A stretch of 46,786 nucleotides of DNA from Syntrophobacterales bacterium (GTDB lineage Bacteria > Desulfobacterota > Syntrophia > Syntrophales > UBA2192): assembly GCA_018053845.1 (NCBI GenBank), contig JAGPKU010000013.1, positions 1-46,786 on the forward strand, given 5' to 3'. Positions 8,375 through 19,358 of the stretch are shown here, piece after piece. The notes beneath the pieces are model-generated. The model had not been told where the DNA came from, searched no databases, and saw only the letters and a program-made list of their open reading frames with translations. Made by a program: the position numbers and the translations under genes. The number at the start of each line of letters is the position of its first letter. The first letter of the stretch is position 1.

Positions 8375-8405
8375 AGGCCCTCGGTGATCGATCGAGGGCC
8401 TTTTT
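8375..8405 (+). terminator. Intrinsic terminator after rpmA
   Basis: A perfect 9-bp stem, AGGCCCTCG (8375-8383) with CGAGGGCCT (8393-8401), a 9-nt loop, then TTTTTGTT. It separates rplU-rpmA from obgE, so obgE needs read-through or its own promoter. Confidence 0.9.
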
Positions 8406-8475
8406 GTTGGCATCGGAGCCCGCAGCCGGGGCTTCCCCGGCTCCCCGGGAAACGATGCGGGTCAGGGGTGGATTC

Positions 8476-9498
8476 TTGAAGTTCGTCGACGAGGCGAAAA
8501 TCTACGTCAAGGCCGGCGACGGGGGCCGCGGCTGCGTGAGCTTCCGGCGGGAGAAGTACGTCCCCCGGGGCGGCCCCAACGGGGGCGACGGCGGCAAGGG
8601 CGGCGACGTGGTCGTCGTGGCCTCGGCAAGCCACCGGACCCTGCTGGATCTCAAGTTTCAGCAGCACCACGTGGCGCGCCACGGGGGCCACGGCGAGGGC
8701 AGCGACCGCACGGGCCGCAATTCCGAGGATGTGGTGATCCCCGTGCCGGTCGGGACGATCGTCGCCGATGACGCAACGGGGGAGGTCCTGGCGGACCTCG
8801 TCGAGGACGGCCAGCGCGTCATCGTGGCCAGGGGCGGCCGGGGCGGAAAGGGGAACGCCTTTTTCGCCACGTCCACCAACCGGGCGCCCCGCTATGCCCA
8901 GCCGGGCGAGCAGGGCGAGGAGCGCTGGATCCGCCTCGAGCTGAAACTGCTGGCCGACGTCGGGGTCATCGGGTTCCCCAACGCCGGCAAGTCGACCCTC
9001 ATCGCCCGGGTCTCGGCGGCGAAACCGAAGATCGCCGACTACCCCTTCACGACGCTCACCCCGAACCTCGGCGTCGTGCAGTACAAGAATTTCGGCACCT
9101 TCGTGATCGCCGACATCCCCGGCCTCATCGAGGGGGCCCACCGGGGCGTCGGGCTCGGGACCCGGTTTCTGCGGCACGTGGAGCGGACGGCCGTCCTGGT
9201 CCACCTCCTGGATCTCTCCGGCGAGGCCCCCGTGAGCGGGTGGCGCAATTTCGAGACCATCAACCGGGAGCTCGAGCTCTACGACCCGGCCCTGGCGAAA
9301 AAACCCCAGGTCGTGGCGATCGGCAAGGCGGATCTCCCGGAAACGAGGGAACGGGCGAAAAAAGAAATTGACTTCTTCCGGCGGAAAAAGATAGAAGTCT
9401 TTTTAATTTCGGCAGTTACGGGCGAGGGGATCGACGCCCTGATCGCGGCGGTCGTGAAAAAACTCAAAGGGGATGAACGGGAAGACCATGAGCACTGA
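8476..9498 (+). CDS. obgE: GTPase Obg/CgtA, ribosome maturation
   Basis: 340 residues from a TTG start. The first 155 residues are the Gly-rich Obg fold (KFVDEAKIYVKAGDGGRGCVSF; GGPNGGDGGKGGDV). The G domain shows G1 GFPNAGKS (166-173), G3 DIPG (214-217) and a G5-like SAVTG (about 312-316). The G4 motif reads GKAD (283-286) instead of NKxD, which is unusual because the Asn contacts guanine. Obg binds the 50S subunit and links its assembly to growth and stress. TTG at 8476 is preferred: AGGGGTGG precedes it and family members start at MKFVDEA; the ATG at 8455 would add seven residues. The gene overlaps proB by 11 nt. Confidence 0.95.
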   Translation: MKFVDEAKIYVKAGDGGRGCVSFRREKYVPRGGPNGGDGGKGGDVVVVASASHRTLLDLKFQQHHVARHGGHGEGSDRTGRNSEDVVIPVPVGTIVADDATGEVLADLVEDGQRVIVARGGRGGKGNAFFATSTNRAPRYAQPGEQGEERWIRLELKLLADVGVIGFPNAGKSTLIARVSAAKPKIADYPFTTLTPNLGVVQYKNFGTFVIADIPGLIEGAHRGVGLGTRFLRHVERTAVLVHLLDLSGEAPVSGWRNFETINRELELYDPALAKKPQVVAIGKADLPETRERAKKEIDFFRRKKIEVFLISAVTGEGIDALIAAVVKKLKGDEREDHEH

Positions 9499-10642
9499 GC
9501 GCAAGAAAATCCTCGCCGGCGTCCGGCGGGCCATCGTCAAGATCGGCAGCGGCGTCCTCACGGGCAGCGAGGGCCTCGACCGGGACATCATCCAGCAGCT
9601 CGTCGACGAGATGGCGGCGCTGATCAAGAAAGGCTACCACATCGTCATCGTCACCTCCGGGGCCATCGCCTCGGGGAAACACCGCATGGGCATCTCGGGC
9701 AAGCTCAAGAGCATGCCCGAAAAGCAGGCCTGCGCCGCCATCGGGCAGAGCCGGGTCATGCGCGTCTACTCCACGGCCTTCGGGAAACACGACCTCTACG
9801 TGGCCCAGATCCTGCTGACCATGGAAGACCTGACGGACCGCAAGCGCTTCATCAACGTGAAGAACACCCTGTCCACCCTGATGGAGTGGAACGTCATCCC
9901 CATCATCAACGAAAACGACACCGTTGCCGTCGACGAGATCAAGTTCGGCGACAACGACCACCTCGCCGCGATGGTGGCCAACATCACCGAGGCCGACCTC
10001 GTCATCAGCCTGACGAACACGGAGGGGCTCTTCGACCGCAACCCCAAGGCCCCGGGGGTGAAAAAAGCCAGGCTGATCGGGGTGGTGCGCGAGATCACCG
10101 ACGAGATCGAGGCCATGGCCACGGCCGAGACGGACCCCACCGGCATGGGCGGGATGCGCAGCAAGATCCTGGCGGCCCGGAAGGTCACGGCATGCGGGAT
10201 CCCCTACATCATCGCCCGGGGCAAGAAGAAGGGGATCCTCGGAGAGATCTTCTCGGGCAAGGACGTGGGGACCCTCTTCCTCCCCATGACGGAATGCCTG
10301 TCGAGCCGGGAGTACTGGATCGCCTTCACGCTGCGCTCGCGGGGAAAGCTCTTCGTCGACGACGGCGCGAGGAAGGCCATCGTGGAGAACGGCAAGAGCC
10401 TGCTGCCCTCGGGCATCGAGCGTGTGGAGGGGGAATTCGTCGTGGGCGACCCTGTGCTCGTGATCGGCCCGGACGGGAAGGTCGTCGCCAAGGGCCTCGT
10501 CAACTACAGCGCCCAGGAACTGCACAAGATCCAGGGCCTCAAGTCCTCGAAGATCGAGCAGGTTCTCGGCTACAAGCACTACGACGAGGCCATCCACCGG
10601 GACAACATGGCCGTCCAGAAGGCCCAGAGGGCGAGAGGGTAG
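9488..10642 (+). CDS. proB: Glutamate 5-kinase (proline biosynthesis)
   Basis: 384 residues. The amino-acid kinase domain shows VVKIGSGVLTG-like (AIVKIGSGVL), TSGAIASGKHRMG, the INENDTVAVDE segment and the TDPTGMGGMRSKILAA loop; a PUA domain occupies roughly the last 90 residues (RGKLFVDDGARKAI...GLVNYSAQEL). It phosphorylates glutamate with ATP, the first step to proline, and is usually feedback inhibited by proline. Start ATG 9488 is favoured because GGGAAG precedes it; the ATG at 9473 has its purine run touching the start codon. Overlap with obgE implies coupling. proA, often next, is absent here: an opposite-strand ogt follows. Confidence 0.95.
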   Translation: MSTERKKILAGVRRAIVKIGSGVLTGSEGLDRDIIQQLVDEMAALIKKGYHIVIVTSGAIASGKHRMGISGKLKSMPEKQACAAIGQSRVMRVYSTAFGKHDLYVAQILLTMEDLTDRKRFINVKNTLSTLMEWNVIPIINENDTVAVDEIKFGDNDHLAAMVANITEADLVISLTNTEGLFDRNPKAPGVKKARLIGVVREITDEIEAMATAETDPTGMGGMRSKILAARKVTACGIPYIIARGKKKGILGEIFSGKDVGTLFLPMTECLSSREYWIAFTLRSRGKLFVDDGARKAIVENGKSLLPSGIERVEGEFVVGDPVLVIGPDGKVVAKGLVNYSAQELHKIQGLKSSKIEQVLGYKHYDEAIHRDNMAVQKAQRARG

Positions 10643-10698
10643 GGCACAGGGCCCGGGGTACAGGGAATCCCGCCGTCGACTTTCCCCCCCGATCCCCT

Positions 10699-11265
10699 CT
10701 ACGCGATGACGTATTCCGGGAGCACCTTCCCGGTTTTGTCGAACCGCACGCCTTCCATCTCCAGCAGGGCCCGCTTGAGCGCGAGCCCGCCGGAGAAGCC
10801 CCCAGGCGAGCCGTCCGACCGGACAACCCGGTGGCAGGGGAACAGCAGGGGGAAGGGGTTCTTCGAGCACCCCCGGCCTGCGGCCCTCGCCGCGCCGGGG
10901 GCCCCTGTTCTCGCGGCGAGCCGCCCGTAGGGGATGACCTTCCCACGGGGGACGGCTGCGAGCGCGGCAAGCACCCTCCGCTCGAAGGGCGTCAGCCGGT
11001 CCCTGTCGAGCACGGTGGCGTCGAAGGGGACGGGCTTCCCCGCCAGGATGCCCCGAATCCCCCTTGCGAGGGTTGCGACGGCACCGCAGGATCCCTCGGT
11101 CGCCTTCGGGAAAAGACTGCGGATCTCCCGGATCGTTTGCCGTTCCGGGGCCGGCAGGCCGATGCGGACGACCCGTGGGCCGCGCCCGTCCTCGGACCAG
11201 ACGATTGCCGCAGAGCCGAGGCGGGTCTCGACGAGCTCGAAGAAATAAAGCGGAGGGGCGGTCAT
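10699..11265 (-). CDS. ogt: Methylated-DNA--protein-cysteine methyltransferase
   Basis: 188 residues. The acceptor motif PCHRV is present with Cys144; before it lie the helix-turn-helix DNA-binding segment (VPRGKVIPYGRLAARTG) and the Arg finger region. The protein removes O6-methylguanine by irreversible transfer of the methyl group to the cysteine. The N-terminal 85 residues are a poorly conserved domain as in Ogt. The ATG at 11265 has GAGGG 5 nt upstream; a longer frame to 11340 lacks support. It points toward proB, and the stretch up to the TauE gene is a divergent promoter region with a possible weak minus-strand promoter (TTGCAC 11340-11335, TAGGAT 11318-11313). Confidence 0.93.
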   Translation of the reverse strand: MTAPPLYFFELVETRLGSAAIVWSEDGRGPRVVRIGLPAPERQTIREIRSLFPKATEGSCGAVATLARGIRGILAGKPVPFDATVLDRDRLTPFERRVLAALAAVPRGKVIPYGRLAARTGAPGAARAAGRGCSKNPFPLLFPCHRVVRSDGSPGGFSGGLALKRALLEMEGVRFDKTGKVLPEYVIA

Positions 11266-11382
11266 GGAACCCTCGTTTGACAGGAAGCCTCCGCTTCCCC
11301 CGGGATGCGGCAATCCTACCAGAAACCGGCCCGGGTGCAAAGCGATACGTCACGAGGGGGCCGAGGCAACAGAAGGGGGCCG

Positions 11383-12108
11383 TTGGCGGATATCTATTTC
11401 TACCTGATCGTTGTCGCCTTTCTGGCCGGGTTCATCCAGGGACTTTCCGGGTTCGGCTCCGTCCTGTTGTCGCTGCCCCTCATGGTGCTCTTCCTGGACA
11501 TCCGCGAGGCGATCCCCCTCGTCAACCTCATGGGCGTGATCCTCACGGTGATCCTCATCGTCCAGCTCCGGGCGCACTGGGAATGGGGGAAGATCCTGCC
11601 GCTGCTGGCCGGGGCCTGCCCGGGGATCCCCGTCGGGGTCTGGCTCCTCAAGCGGATGGACCCCGTGCACGTCCAGGCCGTTCTCGGGGTGGTTCTCCTG
11701 GCTTATGCCCTCTACGGGCTGCTCTTCAAGCTGCCGATCGGGAAATGGACCGGCCGCTGGGCCTATCTGTTCGGTTTCCTCGCCGGCTGCCTGGGCGGCG
11801 CCGTCAGCGCCTCGGGCCCGCCGGTGATCGTCTACACCTCCCTGCAGGCCTGGACGAAGGACCAGATCAAGGTCACCCTCCAGGGGTTCTTCGTCGTCTC
11901 GGGGCTGATCATCGGCTTCTTCCACGCCGCCGGAGGCCTGACGACGCACCGGGTCATCGTGCTTTTCCTGGTCACGATCCCCAGCCTCCTGGCCGGGACG
12001 TGGACCGGCTCGCTCCTGTACGGCAGATTCAGGGAGGAAGGCTACCGCAGGGTCATGCTCGGTCTTCTGGGCGCTCTCGGTGTCTTCACGCTGGCGAGGG
12101 TGCTCTAG
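11383..12108 (+). CDS. TauE/SafE-family membrane permease
   Basis: 241 residues, very hydrophobic, with about 7-8 membrane spans. The family signature near the N-terminus is clear (FLAGFIQGLSGFGSVLLSLPLM), and it repeats in the middle (FGFLAGCLGGAVSASGPPVIVY), reflecting the two-fold repeat of TauE/SafE permeases. Members export sulfite, sulfoacetate or related organic anions; the substrate here cannot be told. The start is TTG at 11383 with GAAGGGGG just upstream, as no ATG fits; the extension to 11305 looks like intergenic sequence. Single-gene unit, ending before a weak terminator at 12197-12240. Confidence 0.85.
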   Translation: MADIYFYLIVVAFLAGFIQGLSGFGSVLLSLPLMVLFLDIREAIPLVNLMGVILTVILIVQLRAHWEWGKILPLLAGACPGIPVGVWLLKRMDPVHVQAVLGVVLLAYALYGLLFKLPIGKWTGRWAYLFGFLAGCLGGAVSASGPPVIVYTSLQAWTKDQIKVTLQGFFVVSGLIIGFFHAAGGLTTHRVIVLFLVTIPSLLAGTWTGSLLYGRFREEGYRRVMLGLLGALGVFTLARVL

Positions 12109-12196
12109 GGCGGGGTGCGGGGACTCGGATGAAGATGGAAGTGAAGAAGACGGGAAGGCGGCAAGCGCGGGAAATCCTGCAAGAGGCTGTCCGCTG

Positions 12197-12240
12197 AAAG
12201 CCGTTCCGAACTTCTGAACTTCCCAACATCACGGCTTTTT
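12197..12240 (+). terminator. Possible intrinsic terminator after the TauE/SafE gene
   Basis: AAAGCCGT (12197-12204) pairs with ACGGCTTT (12231-12238), followed by T residues. The loop is long (26 nt), which weakens the call. It lies about 90 nt after the stop and just before the rpsT promoter. Confidence 0.5.
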
Positions 12241-12265
12241 CCGGGCGCGGTCCCTGTTTTTCAGC

Positions 12266-12294
12266 TTGACAGGTCCTCGAAACTTATGTATGAA
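12266..12294 (+). promoter_or_regulatory. Sigma-70 promoter of rpsT
   Basis: TTGACA (12266-12271), a 17-bp spacer and TATGAA (12289-12294). The -35 is perfect and the -10 matches 4 of 6. The leader to the TTG start is about 32 nt. Confidence 0.75.
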
Positions 12295-12332
12295 AGCGCC
12301 TTCGAGATTGTACCCGCAAGGAGGATACGCGT

Positions 12333-12602
12333 TTGGCTACCCATCGTTCGGCGGAAAAAAGGGACCGGCAGAGCAAGAAGCGCAAGGCCCGCAACGCGGC
12401 CGTGAAATCGCGGACGAAGACCGAGATCAAGAAAGTGCTGGCTGCGGTGGAGAGCAAGGACGGGGAGGGTTCCGAGAAGGCCCTCAAGAGCGCCATCCGG
12501 GTCATCAAGAAGGCCGCCTCGAAGGGCGTCTATCACAAGAACAACGCCTCGCGCAAAGTCTCCCGCCTGACCCGTAAGGTCGCCGCCCTGAAAAAAGCAT
12601 AG
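12333..12602 (+). CDS. rpsT: 30S ribosomal protein S20
   Basis: 89 residues, very basic, with the S20 pattern ATHRSAEKRDRQSKKRKARNAAVKSR and the C-terminal NNASRKVSRLTRKVAAL helix. The start codon is TTG at 12333, placed 8 nt after a full AAGGAGG site; no ATG is available. S20 binds 16S rRNA early in 30S assembly. In E. coli S20 also starts with UUG and this takes part in autogenous control, so the TTG here may be regulatory. Monocistronic, with its own promoter and a strong terminator. Confidence 0.97.
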   Translation: MATHRSAEKRDRQSKKRKARNAAVKSRTKTEIKKVLAAVESKDGEGSEKALKSAIRVIKKAASKGVYHKNNASRKVSRLTRKVAALKKA

Positions 12603-12625
12603 AACCGCGGCAGAGCGGAAGATCG

Positions 12626-12684
12626 GAAGAGCGGAAAAAAACCTGAAGGCCCGGGGCCTTCAGGTTTTTTGCGATCCGCTCTTC
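12626..12684. repeat. Intergenic inverted repeat, copy 3 of the GAAGAGCGGA family
   Basis: GAAGAGCGGA (12626-12635) is complemented by TCCGCTCTTC (12675-12684). The pair encloses the bidirectional terminator at 12635-12670. A second GAGCGGAAGA lies just upstream (about 12613). Confidence 0.8.
12635..12670. terminator. Bidirectional terminator between rpsT and lptE
   Basis: An 11-bp stem, ACCTGAAGGCC (12641-12651) with GGCCTTCAGGT (12655-12665), and a 3-nt loop. It has an A-tract on the left and a T-tract on the right, so it can end both converging transcripts. Confidence 0.92.
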
Positions 12685-12720
12685 TCAATTTCCGGCCTTT
12701 AGGCCTGCCGCTTCGCGGCA

Positions 12721-13272
12721 TCAGAATCCCGACATCAGGTTCCGGTAGGCCTTCTCGGCCATGTCGGCGGAGAGCTTCTGCAGGGCGGCCTGCTTGTTGG
12801 TCGACGTGGTGTTGGGGTTGGCCTGGTCGATCCGGAAGCTCTCGCTGCCCGAGAAGCTCTCCACGCTCCAGAGTTTCTTGCCCGTCCTGCGCTCCTCGAA
12901 CGAGAGATTCAGCACCATGACCGCGCGGCTCTCCGACGCCTTGTCATACCGGTCGTAGGCGACGTAGGACGTGGACAGCGAGGCGATCGCGCCCCTGAGA
13001 ACGGCATCGGCCTCCTCGCGGCCGGCGGCAAGGCGGAATCGGGGGCTCTTCCTGAACTGATCCTCGAAGCCGCTCCGGACGTAGATCTCCACAAAGGGCT
13101 CGCTCGTGGAGTTGACGATGTTGTCGACGAAGACGGTCCGGATCCCGCTGTCGAGCCACTCCCCCCCGGGCGAGAACCGGTACCCGCACCCCGTGACGGT
13201 TACGGAGAGGCACAGCAACGCCAGAGCCGTTCCGACAAGCGTCTTTCCCTTGACCTGATGCCTGATGCCCAA
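12721..13272 (-). CDS. lptE: LPS-assembly lipoprotein LptE
   Basis: 183 residues. A signal sequence (TLVGTALALLCLSVTV) leads to a lipobox-like VTGC with Cys29 as the lipidated residue, followed by GYRFSPGG, the usual start of mature LptE. LptE plugs the LptD barrel that inserts lipopolysaccharide into the outer membrane, so the cell has an LPS outer membrane. The gene follows leuS by 10 nt on the same strand, as in many proteobacteria. The best start is TTG at 13272, lying inside an intergenic-type repeat of TGATGCC words; no ATG gives a full signal peptide, so the exact start is uncertain. holA, often next, is absent. Confidence 0.88.
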   Translation of the reverse strand: MGIRHQVKGKTLVGTALALLCLSVTVTGCGYRFSPGGEWLDSGIRTVFVDNIVNSTSEPFVEIYVRSGFEDQFRKSPRFRLAAGREEADAVLRGAIASLSTSYVAYDRYDKASESRAVMVLNLSFEERRTGKKLWSVESFSGSESFRIDQANPNTTSTNKQAALQKLSADMAEKAYRNLMSGF

Positions 13273-13282
13273 TGCCCGACGC

Positions 13283-15868
<2,586 letters not shown>

Positions 15869-15938
15869 GGCATTCTCCTCGCGGGTCCCTTTCTTGCGCG
15901 TCAAAAAGGGGTAGCACAGGGGCCGGTTTCTTTCAACG

Positions 15939-17390
15939 CTATTTTTTCCAGAACGCGGGGACGAGCAGGATGAGGACGGTGTAGATCTCGAGCCTCCCGA
16001 GCAGCATGCACACCGAGAGGATCCACTTGGCCGCCTGGGGCAGCCCGGCGTATGTCGACGCGGCGTTGACGAGCCCGAGGCCGGGACCGACGTTGCCGAT
16101 CGTGGCGGCCACCCCCGAGATCGCGGTGACCATGTCCACGCCCAGCAGGGTCAGGGCCAGCATGGCCGACAGGGCCAGGGCGATGTAGAGGAAGAAGAAG
16201 CTGCGGATGCTCGAGACGATCTCCGGCGGCACGGCGACCTTCGCGATCTTGACGGAGAGGACGGCATGGGGGTGGATCAGGCGGTAGAGCTCGATGAAGG
16301 TCTGCTTGACGACGATCATCAACCGCAGGCACTTGATGGCGCCCCCCGTGGAACCGGCGCAGCCGCCGATGAACATGAGCACGACGAGGATGAATTTCGA
16401 CGGGGCCGGCCACTGGTCGAAATTGGCGGTGGCAAACCCCGTGGTCGTCAGGATGGAGACGACCTGGAAGGCGGCGAACCGGAGCGACTCCCCGAGGCCG
16501 GCGAAGACGTGGAGCCGCAGATCGAGGGTGACGAGCGCCGTGGCGACGAGCACGATGGAGACGTAGAGACGGAATTCCGGGTCCCGGAGGAGCGGCTTCG
16601 CCTCCCCCCGGAAGAGCCGGTAGTGCAGGGTGAAATTCACCCCGGCGACGAACATGAAGACGATGATGACGATCTCGATGGCCAGGCTGTTGAACCGGGC
16701 GATGCTCGCGTCGTAGGTGCCGAACCCCCCCGTGGCCATGGTGGTGAAGGTGTGGCAGACGGCGTCGAAGACGCTCATCCCCCCCAGGTAGAGCAGGACG
16801 GCCTCGACGGCGGAGATCGCGATGTAGACGAACCAGAGGTTCCTGGCCGTCTCGGCGATCCGGGGCGTGAGCCGGTCCTTGACGGGCGAGGGGATTTCCG
16901 CCTTGAAGAGCTGCATGCCGCCGACGCCCAGGATGGGGAGAATGGCGATGGAGAGGATGATGATCCCCATGCCGCCCAGCCACTGGGTCAGGGCCCGCCA
17001 GAAGAGGATTCCCCTCGAGGTCGTGTCGAGATCCGAGATGACCGACGCCCCCGTGGTCGTGAACCCCGACATGGTCTCGAAGAACGCGTCGCAGAAGGTC
17101 GGCACGACTCCCGAGAACAGGAAGGGCAGCCCCCCGAAGGCCGAGGCGAGGACCCACGCCAGGGTCACGATCAGGAAGCCCTCGCGGTGCGTGAGACTGA
17201 TCCGCTCCCCCGTCCTTCGGATGAAGACGTACATCCCGAGCCCCGCCCCCATCGTGACGAGGGAAGCCAGGCCGATGGCTCTCCATGCCGCCTCGTGCAG
17301 GGCCGCGGCGATGACGAAGGCCGGCAGCATGGCGGCCCCGATCAGAAAGACGAAGATCCCCAGGATGTGGAAGATGTTCTTGAGGTTCAT
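15939..17390 (-). CDS. trkH: Trk-type potassium uptake protein, membrane subunit
   Basis: 483 residues, strongly hydrophobic, with the four M1-P-M2 repeats of the SKT superfamily. Pore-loop segments are visible: [37 protein letters not shown] and [12 protein letters not shown]. It forms the K+-conducting channel in the inner membrane. Its start overlaps the trkA stop by 4 nt (ATGA), so the RCK subunit and the channel are coupled, which fits the known TrkA-TrkH complex. Confidence 0.95.
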   Translation of the reverse strand: MNLKNIFHILGIFVFLIGAAMLPAFVIAAALHEAAWRAIGLASLVTMGAGLGMYVFIRRTGERISLTHREGFLIVTLAWVLASAFGGLPFLFSGVVPTFCDAFFETMSGFTTTGASVISDLDTTSRGILFWRALTQWLGGMGIIILSIAILPILGVGGMQLFKAEIPSPVKDRLTPRIAETARNLWFVYIAISAVEAVLLYLGGMSVFDAVCHTFTTMATGGFGTYDASIARFNSLAIEIVIIVFMFVAGVNFTLHYRLFRGEAKPLLRDPEFRLYVSIVLVATALVTLDLRLHVFAGLGESLRFAAFQVVSILTTTGFATANFDQWPAPSKFILVVLMFIGGCAGSTGGAIKCLRLMIVVKQTFIELYRLIHPHAVLSVKIAKVAVPPEIVSSIRSFFFLYIALALSAMLALTLLGVDMVTAISGVAATIGNVGPGLGLVNAASTYAGLPQAAKWILSVCMLLGRLEIYTVLILLVPAFWKK

Positions 17391-18751
17391 TCGAAGTATT
17401 CCAGCTTCACCATGAGGATCTTCTCCACCTGCGGGATGGACGAGCGGAAGGTGAAGATGATGACGTGGTCCCCCGGCTCGATGACCGTGTCGCCGCCGGG
17501 GATGATCATCTTCTCGCCCCGGATGACGGCGCCCACGATCGTGCCCGGCGGGAAGGCGATGTCCTTGACGGGCCTGCTCGTGATCTCGGAGGTCGCCAGG
17601 GCGACGACCTCGAAGGCCTCGACCCGCTCGTCGTGCAGCGGGGCGGCGGTGACGATCTTGCCGCGCCGGACGTAGTGGAGGATCTTGCTGATGGCGGCGT
17701 GCCGGGGGTTGATCACCCCGTCGATGCCGACCCTCGAGACCAGCGGCATGTACTCGACCCGGTTGATCAGGGCGATCGTCTTTTTCACGCCCAGGCGCTT
17801 GGCGAGGAGCGCCCCGAGGATGTTGGCCTCCTCGTCGTTGGTGACGGCGACGAAGACGTCCATGTCCCGGATGTTCTCCTCCAGCAGGAGCTCCTGGCTC
17901 GTGCCGTCGCCGTGCAGGACGACGGTCCGGTCGAGCCTCTCGGCCAGGAGGCGGCAGCGGTCCCGCCGCTTCTCGATGATCTTGACGCCGATCCCCTTCC
18001 CCTCGAGGACCTCGGCGAGCATCCGCCCCGTGTTGCCCCCTCCCATGATCACGATCCGCCGGGCCGGCTCCGCCTTGCGCCCGAAGACCCGCAGCAGCTC
18101 CTTCGCCTCCTCCGCGGCGGCGACGGCGAAGAAGTAGTCGCCTTCCCGGATGACGGAGTCCCCCCGGGGCTCGATGAGCGTCTCGTCGCGGATGATGGAC
18201 GTGATGAGCATCTTGCTGTCGGGATGGCTCTCCCGGAGTTGCTGGAGGGTCTTCCCCGTCACGGCGCCGCCCGGCACGGGGAAGCCGATGAGCTTGATGC
18301 GGCCGTCGTGGAAATCCGTGACCTCCGCGGCGCCGGGGAACTCGATGAGGTCCAGGGCGTTCTTGACGGCCTCCCGCTCGGGGTTGATGCAGAGGTTGAT
18401 GTTGAGGTGATCCTTGCCGAAGAGCACGGAGTACTCGTCGAGCTCGGGGTTGCGGATCCGGGCGATCTTGAAGGAGACCCGGGACTGCGTCGAGGCCAGC
18501 AGGCAGGCCACCATGTTGGTCTCGTCGCTGTCGGTGACGGCGATGACCATGTCGGCCTGCTCGAGGCCCGCCTTCTTGAGGACCTCGGGGCTGCTGCCGC
18601 TGCCGTGCAGCGTCATGACGTCGAGGGTCTCCGCGAGCTCCTGCAGCCGCTCCTCGTCCCGGTCGATGAGGATGACGTCCTGTTTTTCCTTGGAGAGGAT
18701 GTCGGCGATGTGGTACCCCACCTCCCCCGCCCCGATGATGATGACCTTCAT
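17387..18751 (-). CDS. trkA: Trk system regulatory subunit TrkA
   Basis: 454 residues with two RCK units: the first NAD-binding motif IIGAGEVG at 5-12 and a second, IVIMGGGNTG, near 230, each followed by a TrkA_C domain. It binds nucleotides on the cytoplasmic face and gates TrkH. The ATG at 18751 has GGAGGGACCC upstream. The frame is open further upstream, but that part overlaps the preceding gene in another frame and is not conserved in appearance. Confidence 0.95.
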   Translation of the reverse strand: MKVIIIGAGEVGYHIADILSKEKQDVILIDRDEERLQELAETLDVMTLHGSGSSPEVLKKAGLEQADMVIAVTDSDETNMVACLLASTQSRVSFKIARIRNPELDEYSVLFGKDHLNINLCINPEREAVKNALDLIEFPGAAEVTDFHDGRIKLIGFPVPGGAVTGKTLQQLRESHPDSKMLITSIIRDETLIEPRGDSVIREGDYFFAVAAAEEAKELLRVFGRKAEPARRIVIMGGGNTGRMLAEVLEGKGIGVKIIEKRRDRCRLLAERLDRTVVLHGDGTSQELLLEENIRDMDVFVAVTNDEEANILGALLAKRLGVKKTIALINRVEYMPLVSRVGIDGVINPRHAAISKILHYVRRGKIVTAAPLHDERVEAFEVVALATSEITSRPVKDIAFPPGTIVGAVIRGEKMIIPGGDTVIEPGDHVIIFTFRSSIPQVEKILMVKLEYFE

Positions 18752-18776
18752 GGGTCCCTCCCCGCCGCTTCCGGGT

Positions 18777-19358
18777 TCAGCCGATCGGAAGGGCCTCTTC
18801 CTCCCGTGCAATCCGGATGTCGATCTGCACCTTGTCTTTGACGTTGAGCCGCAGCTTGTGGATCCCCAGCAGGGTTTTCTGCAGGTAGGACTCGTCGGAC
18901 AGCAGGCAGGGCGTCGCGGCGGCGAGGGTGTCGAGATCGCCGGAGAGGAAGTCGAACATCCCCGTCGTGAAGTGGGTGGTCATCTCCGCCGGCTCCAGCA
19001 GCGAGCGGTCCGCCGCGGGGACCTCGACGGCGAAGTCGTAACAGTGCATCCGGACCGCCGTCTCGGCCATCCGGGCCCCCGCGTCCCGGAGGGTTTCGTA
19101 GCGGAGATCCCGGCGCTTCCCCAGCCCGAAGAGGACGATTTTCCGCGGGGGGATCCTCCGCTGCGGGCCGATGAGCACCCTCTCCGAGAACTCGCCCCGG
19201 ATCCTGCCCTCTGCGATCAGCCTCGAGACAAGCCCGTTGAGGCGCCAGTCCACGAACCCCCCGTTTCCGCGGGGGGGCCGCTCGTCGGAGAAAAAGCCCA
19301 GCACCAGGCACTCATGATCGAGCCGGTCCAGGCTTTCCGTTGTCACCTTGATCCGCAT
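18777..19358 (-). CDS. Stand-alone peptidase-M17 N-terminal (macro-like) domain protein
   Basis: 193 residues. The sequence resembles the N-terminal domain of leucyl aminopeptidases (DHECLVLGFFSDERPPRG; KIVLFGLGKRRDL; ETLRDAGARMAETA), but the catalytic metal-binding peptidase domain is missing altogether. The frame ends cleanly 25 nt before trkA. The fold is related to macro domains, so ligand binding rather than peptidase activity is likely; the ligand is unknown. Its ATG lies inside nusB with a 47-nt overlap, so translation is probably coupled. I am sure of the gene and fairly sure of the family. Confidence 0.75.
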   Translation of the reverse strand: MRIKVTTESLDRLDHECLVLGFFSDERPPRGNGGFVDWRLNGLVSRLIAEGRIRGEFSERVLIGPQRRIPPRKIVLFGLGKRRDLRYETLRDAGARMAETAVRMHCYDFAVEVPAADRSLLEPAEMTTHFTTGMFDFLSGDLDTLAAATPCLLSDESYLQKTLLGIHKLRLNVKDKVQIDIRIAREEEALPIG

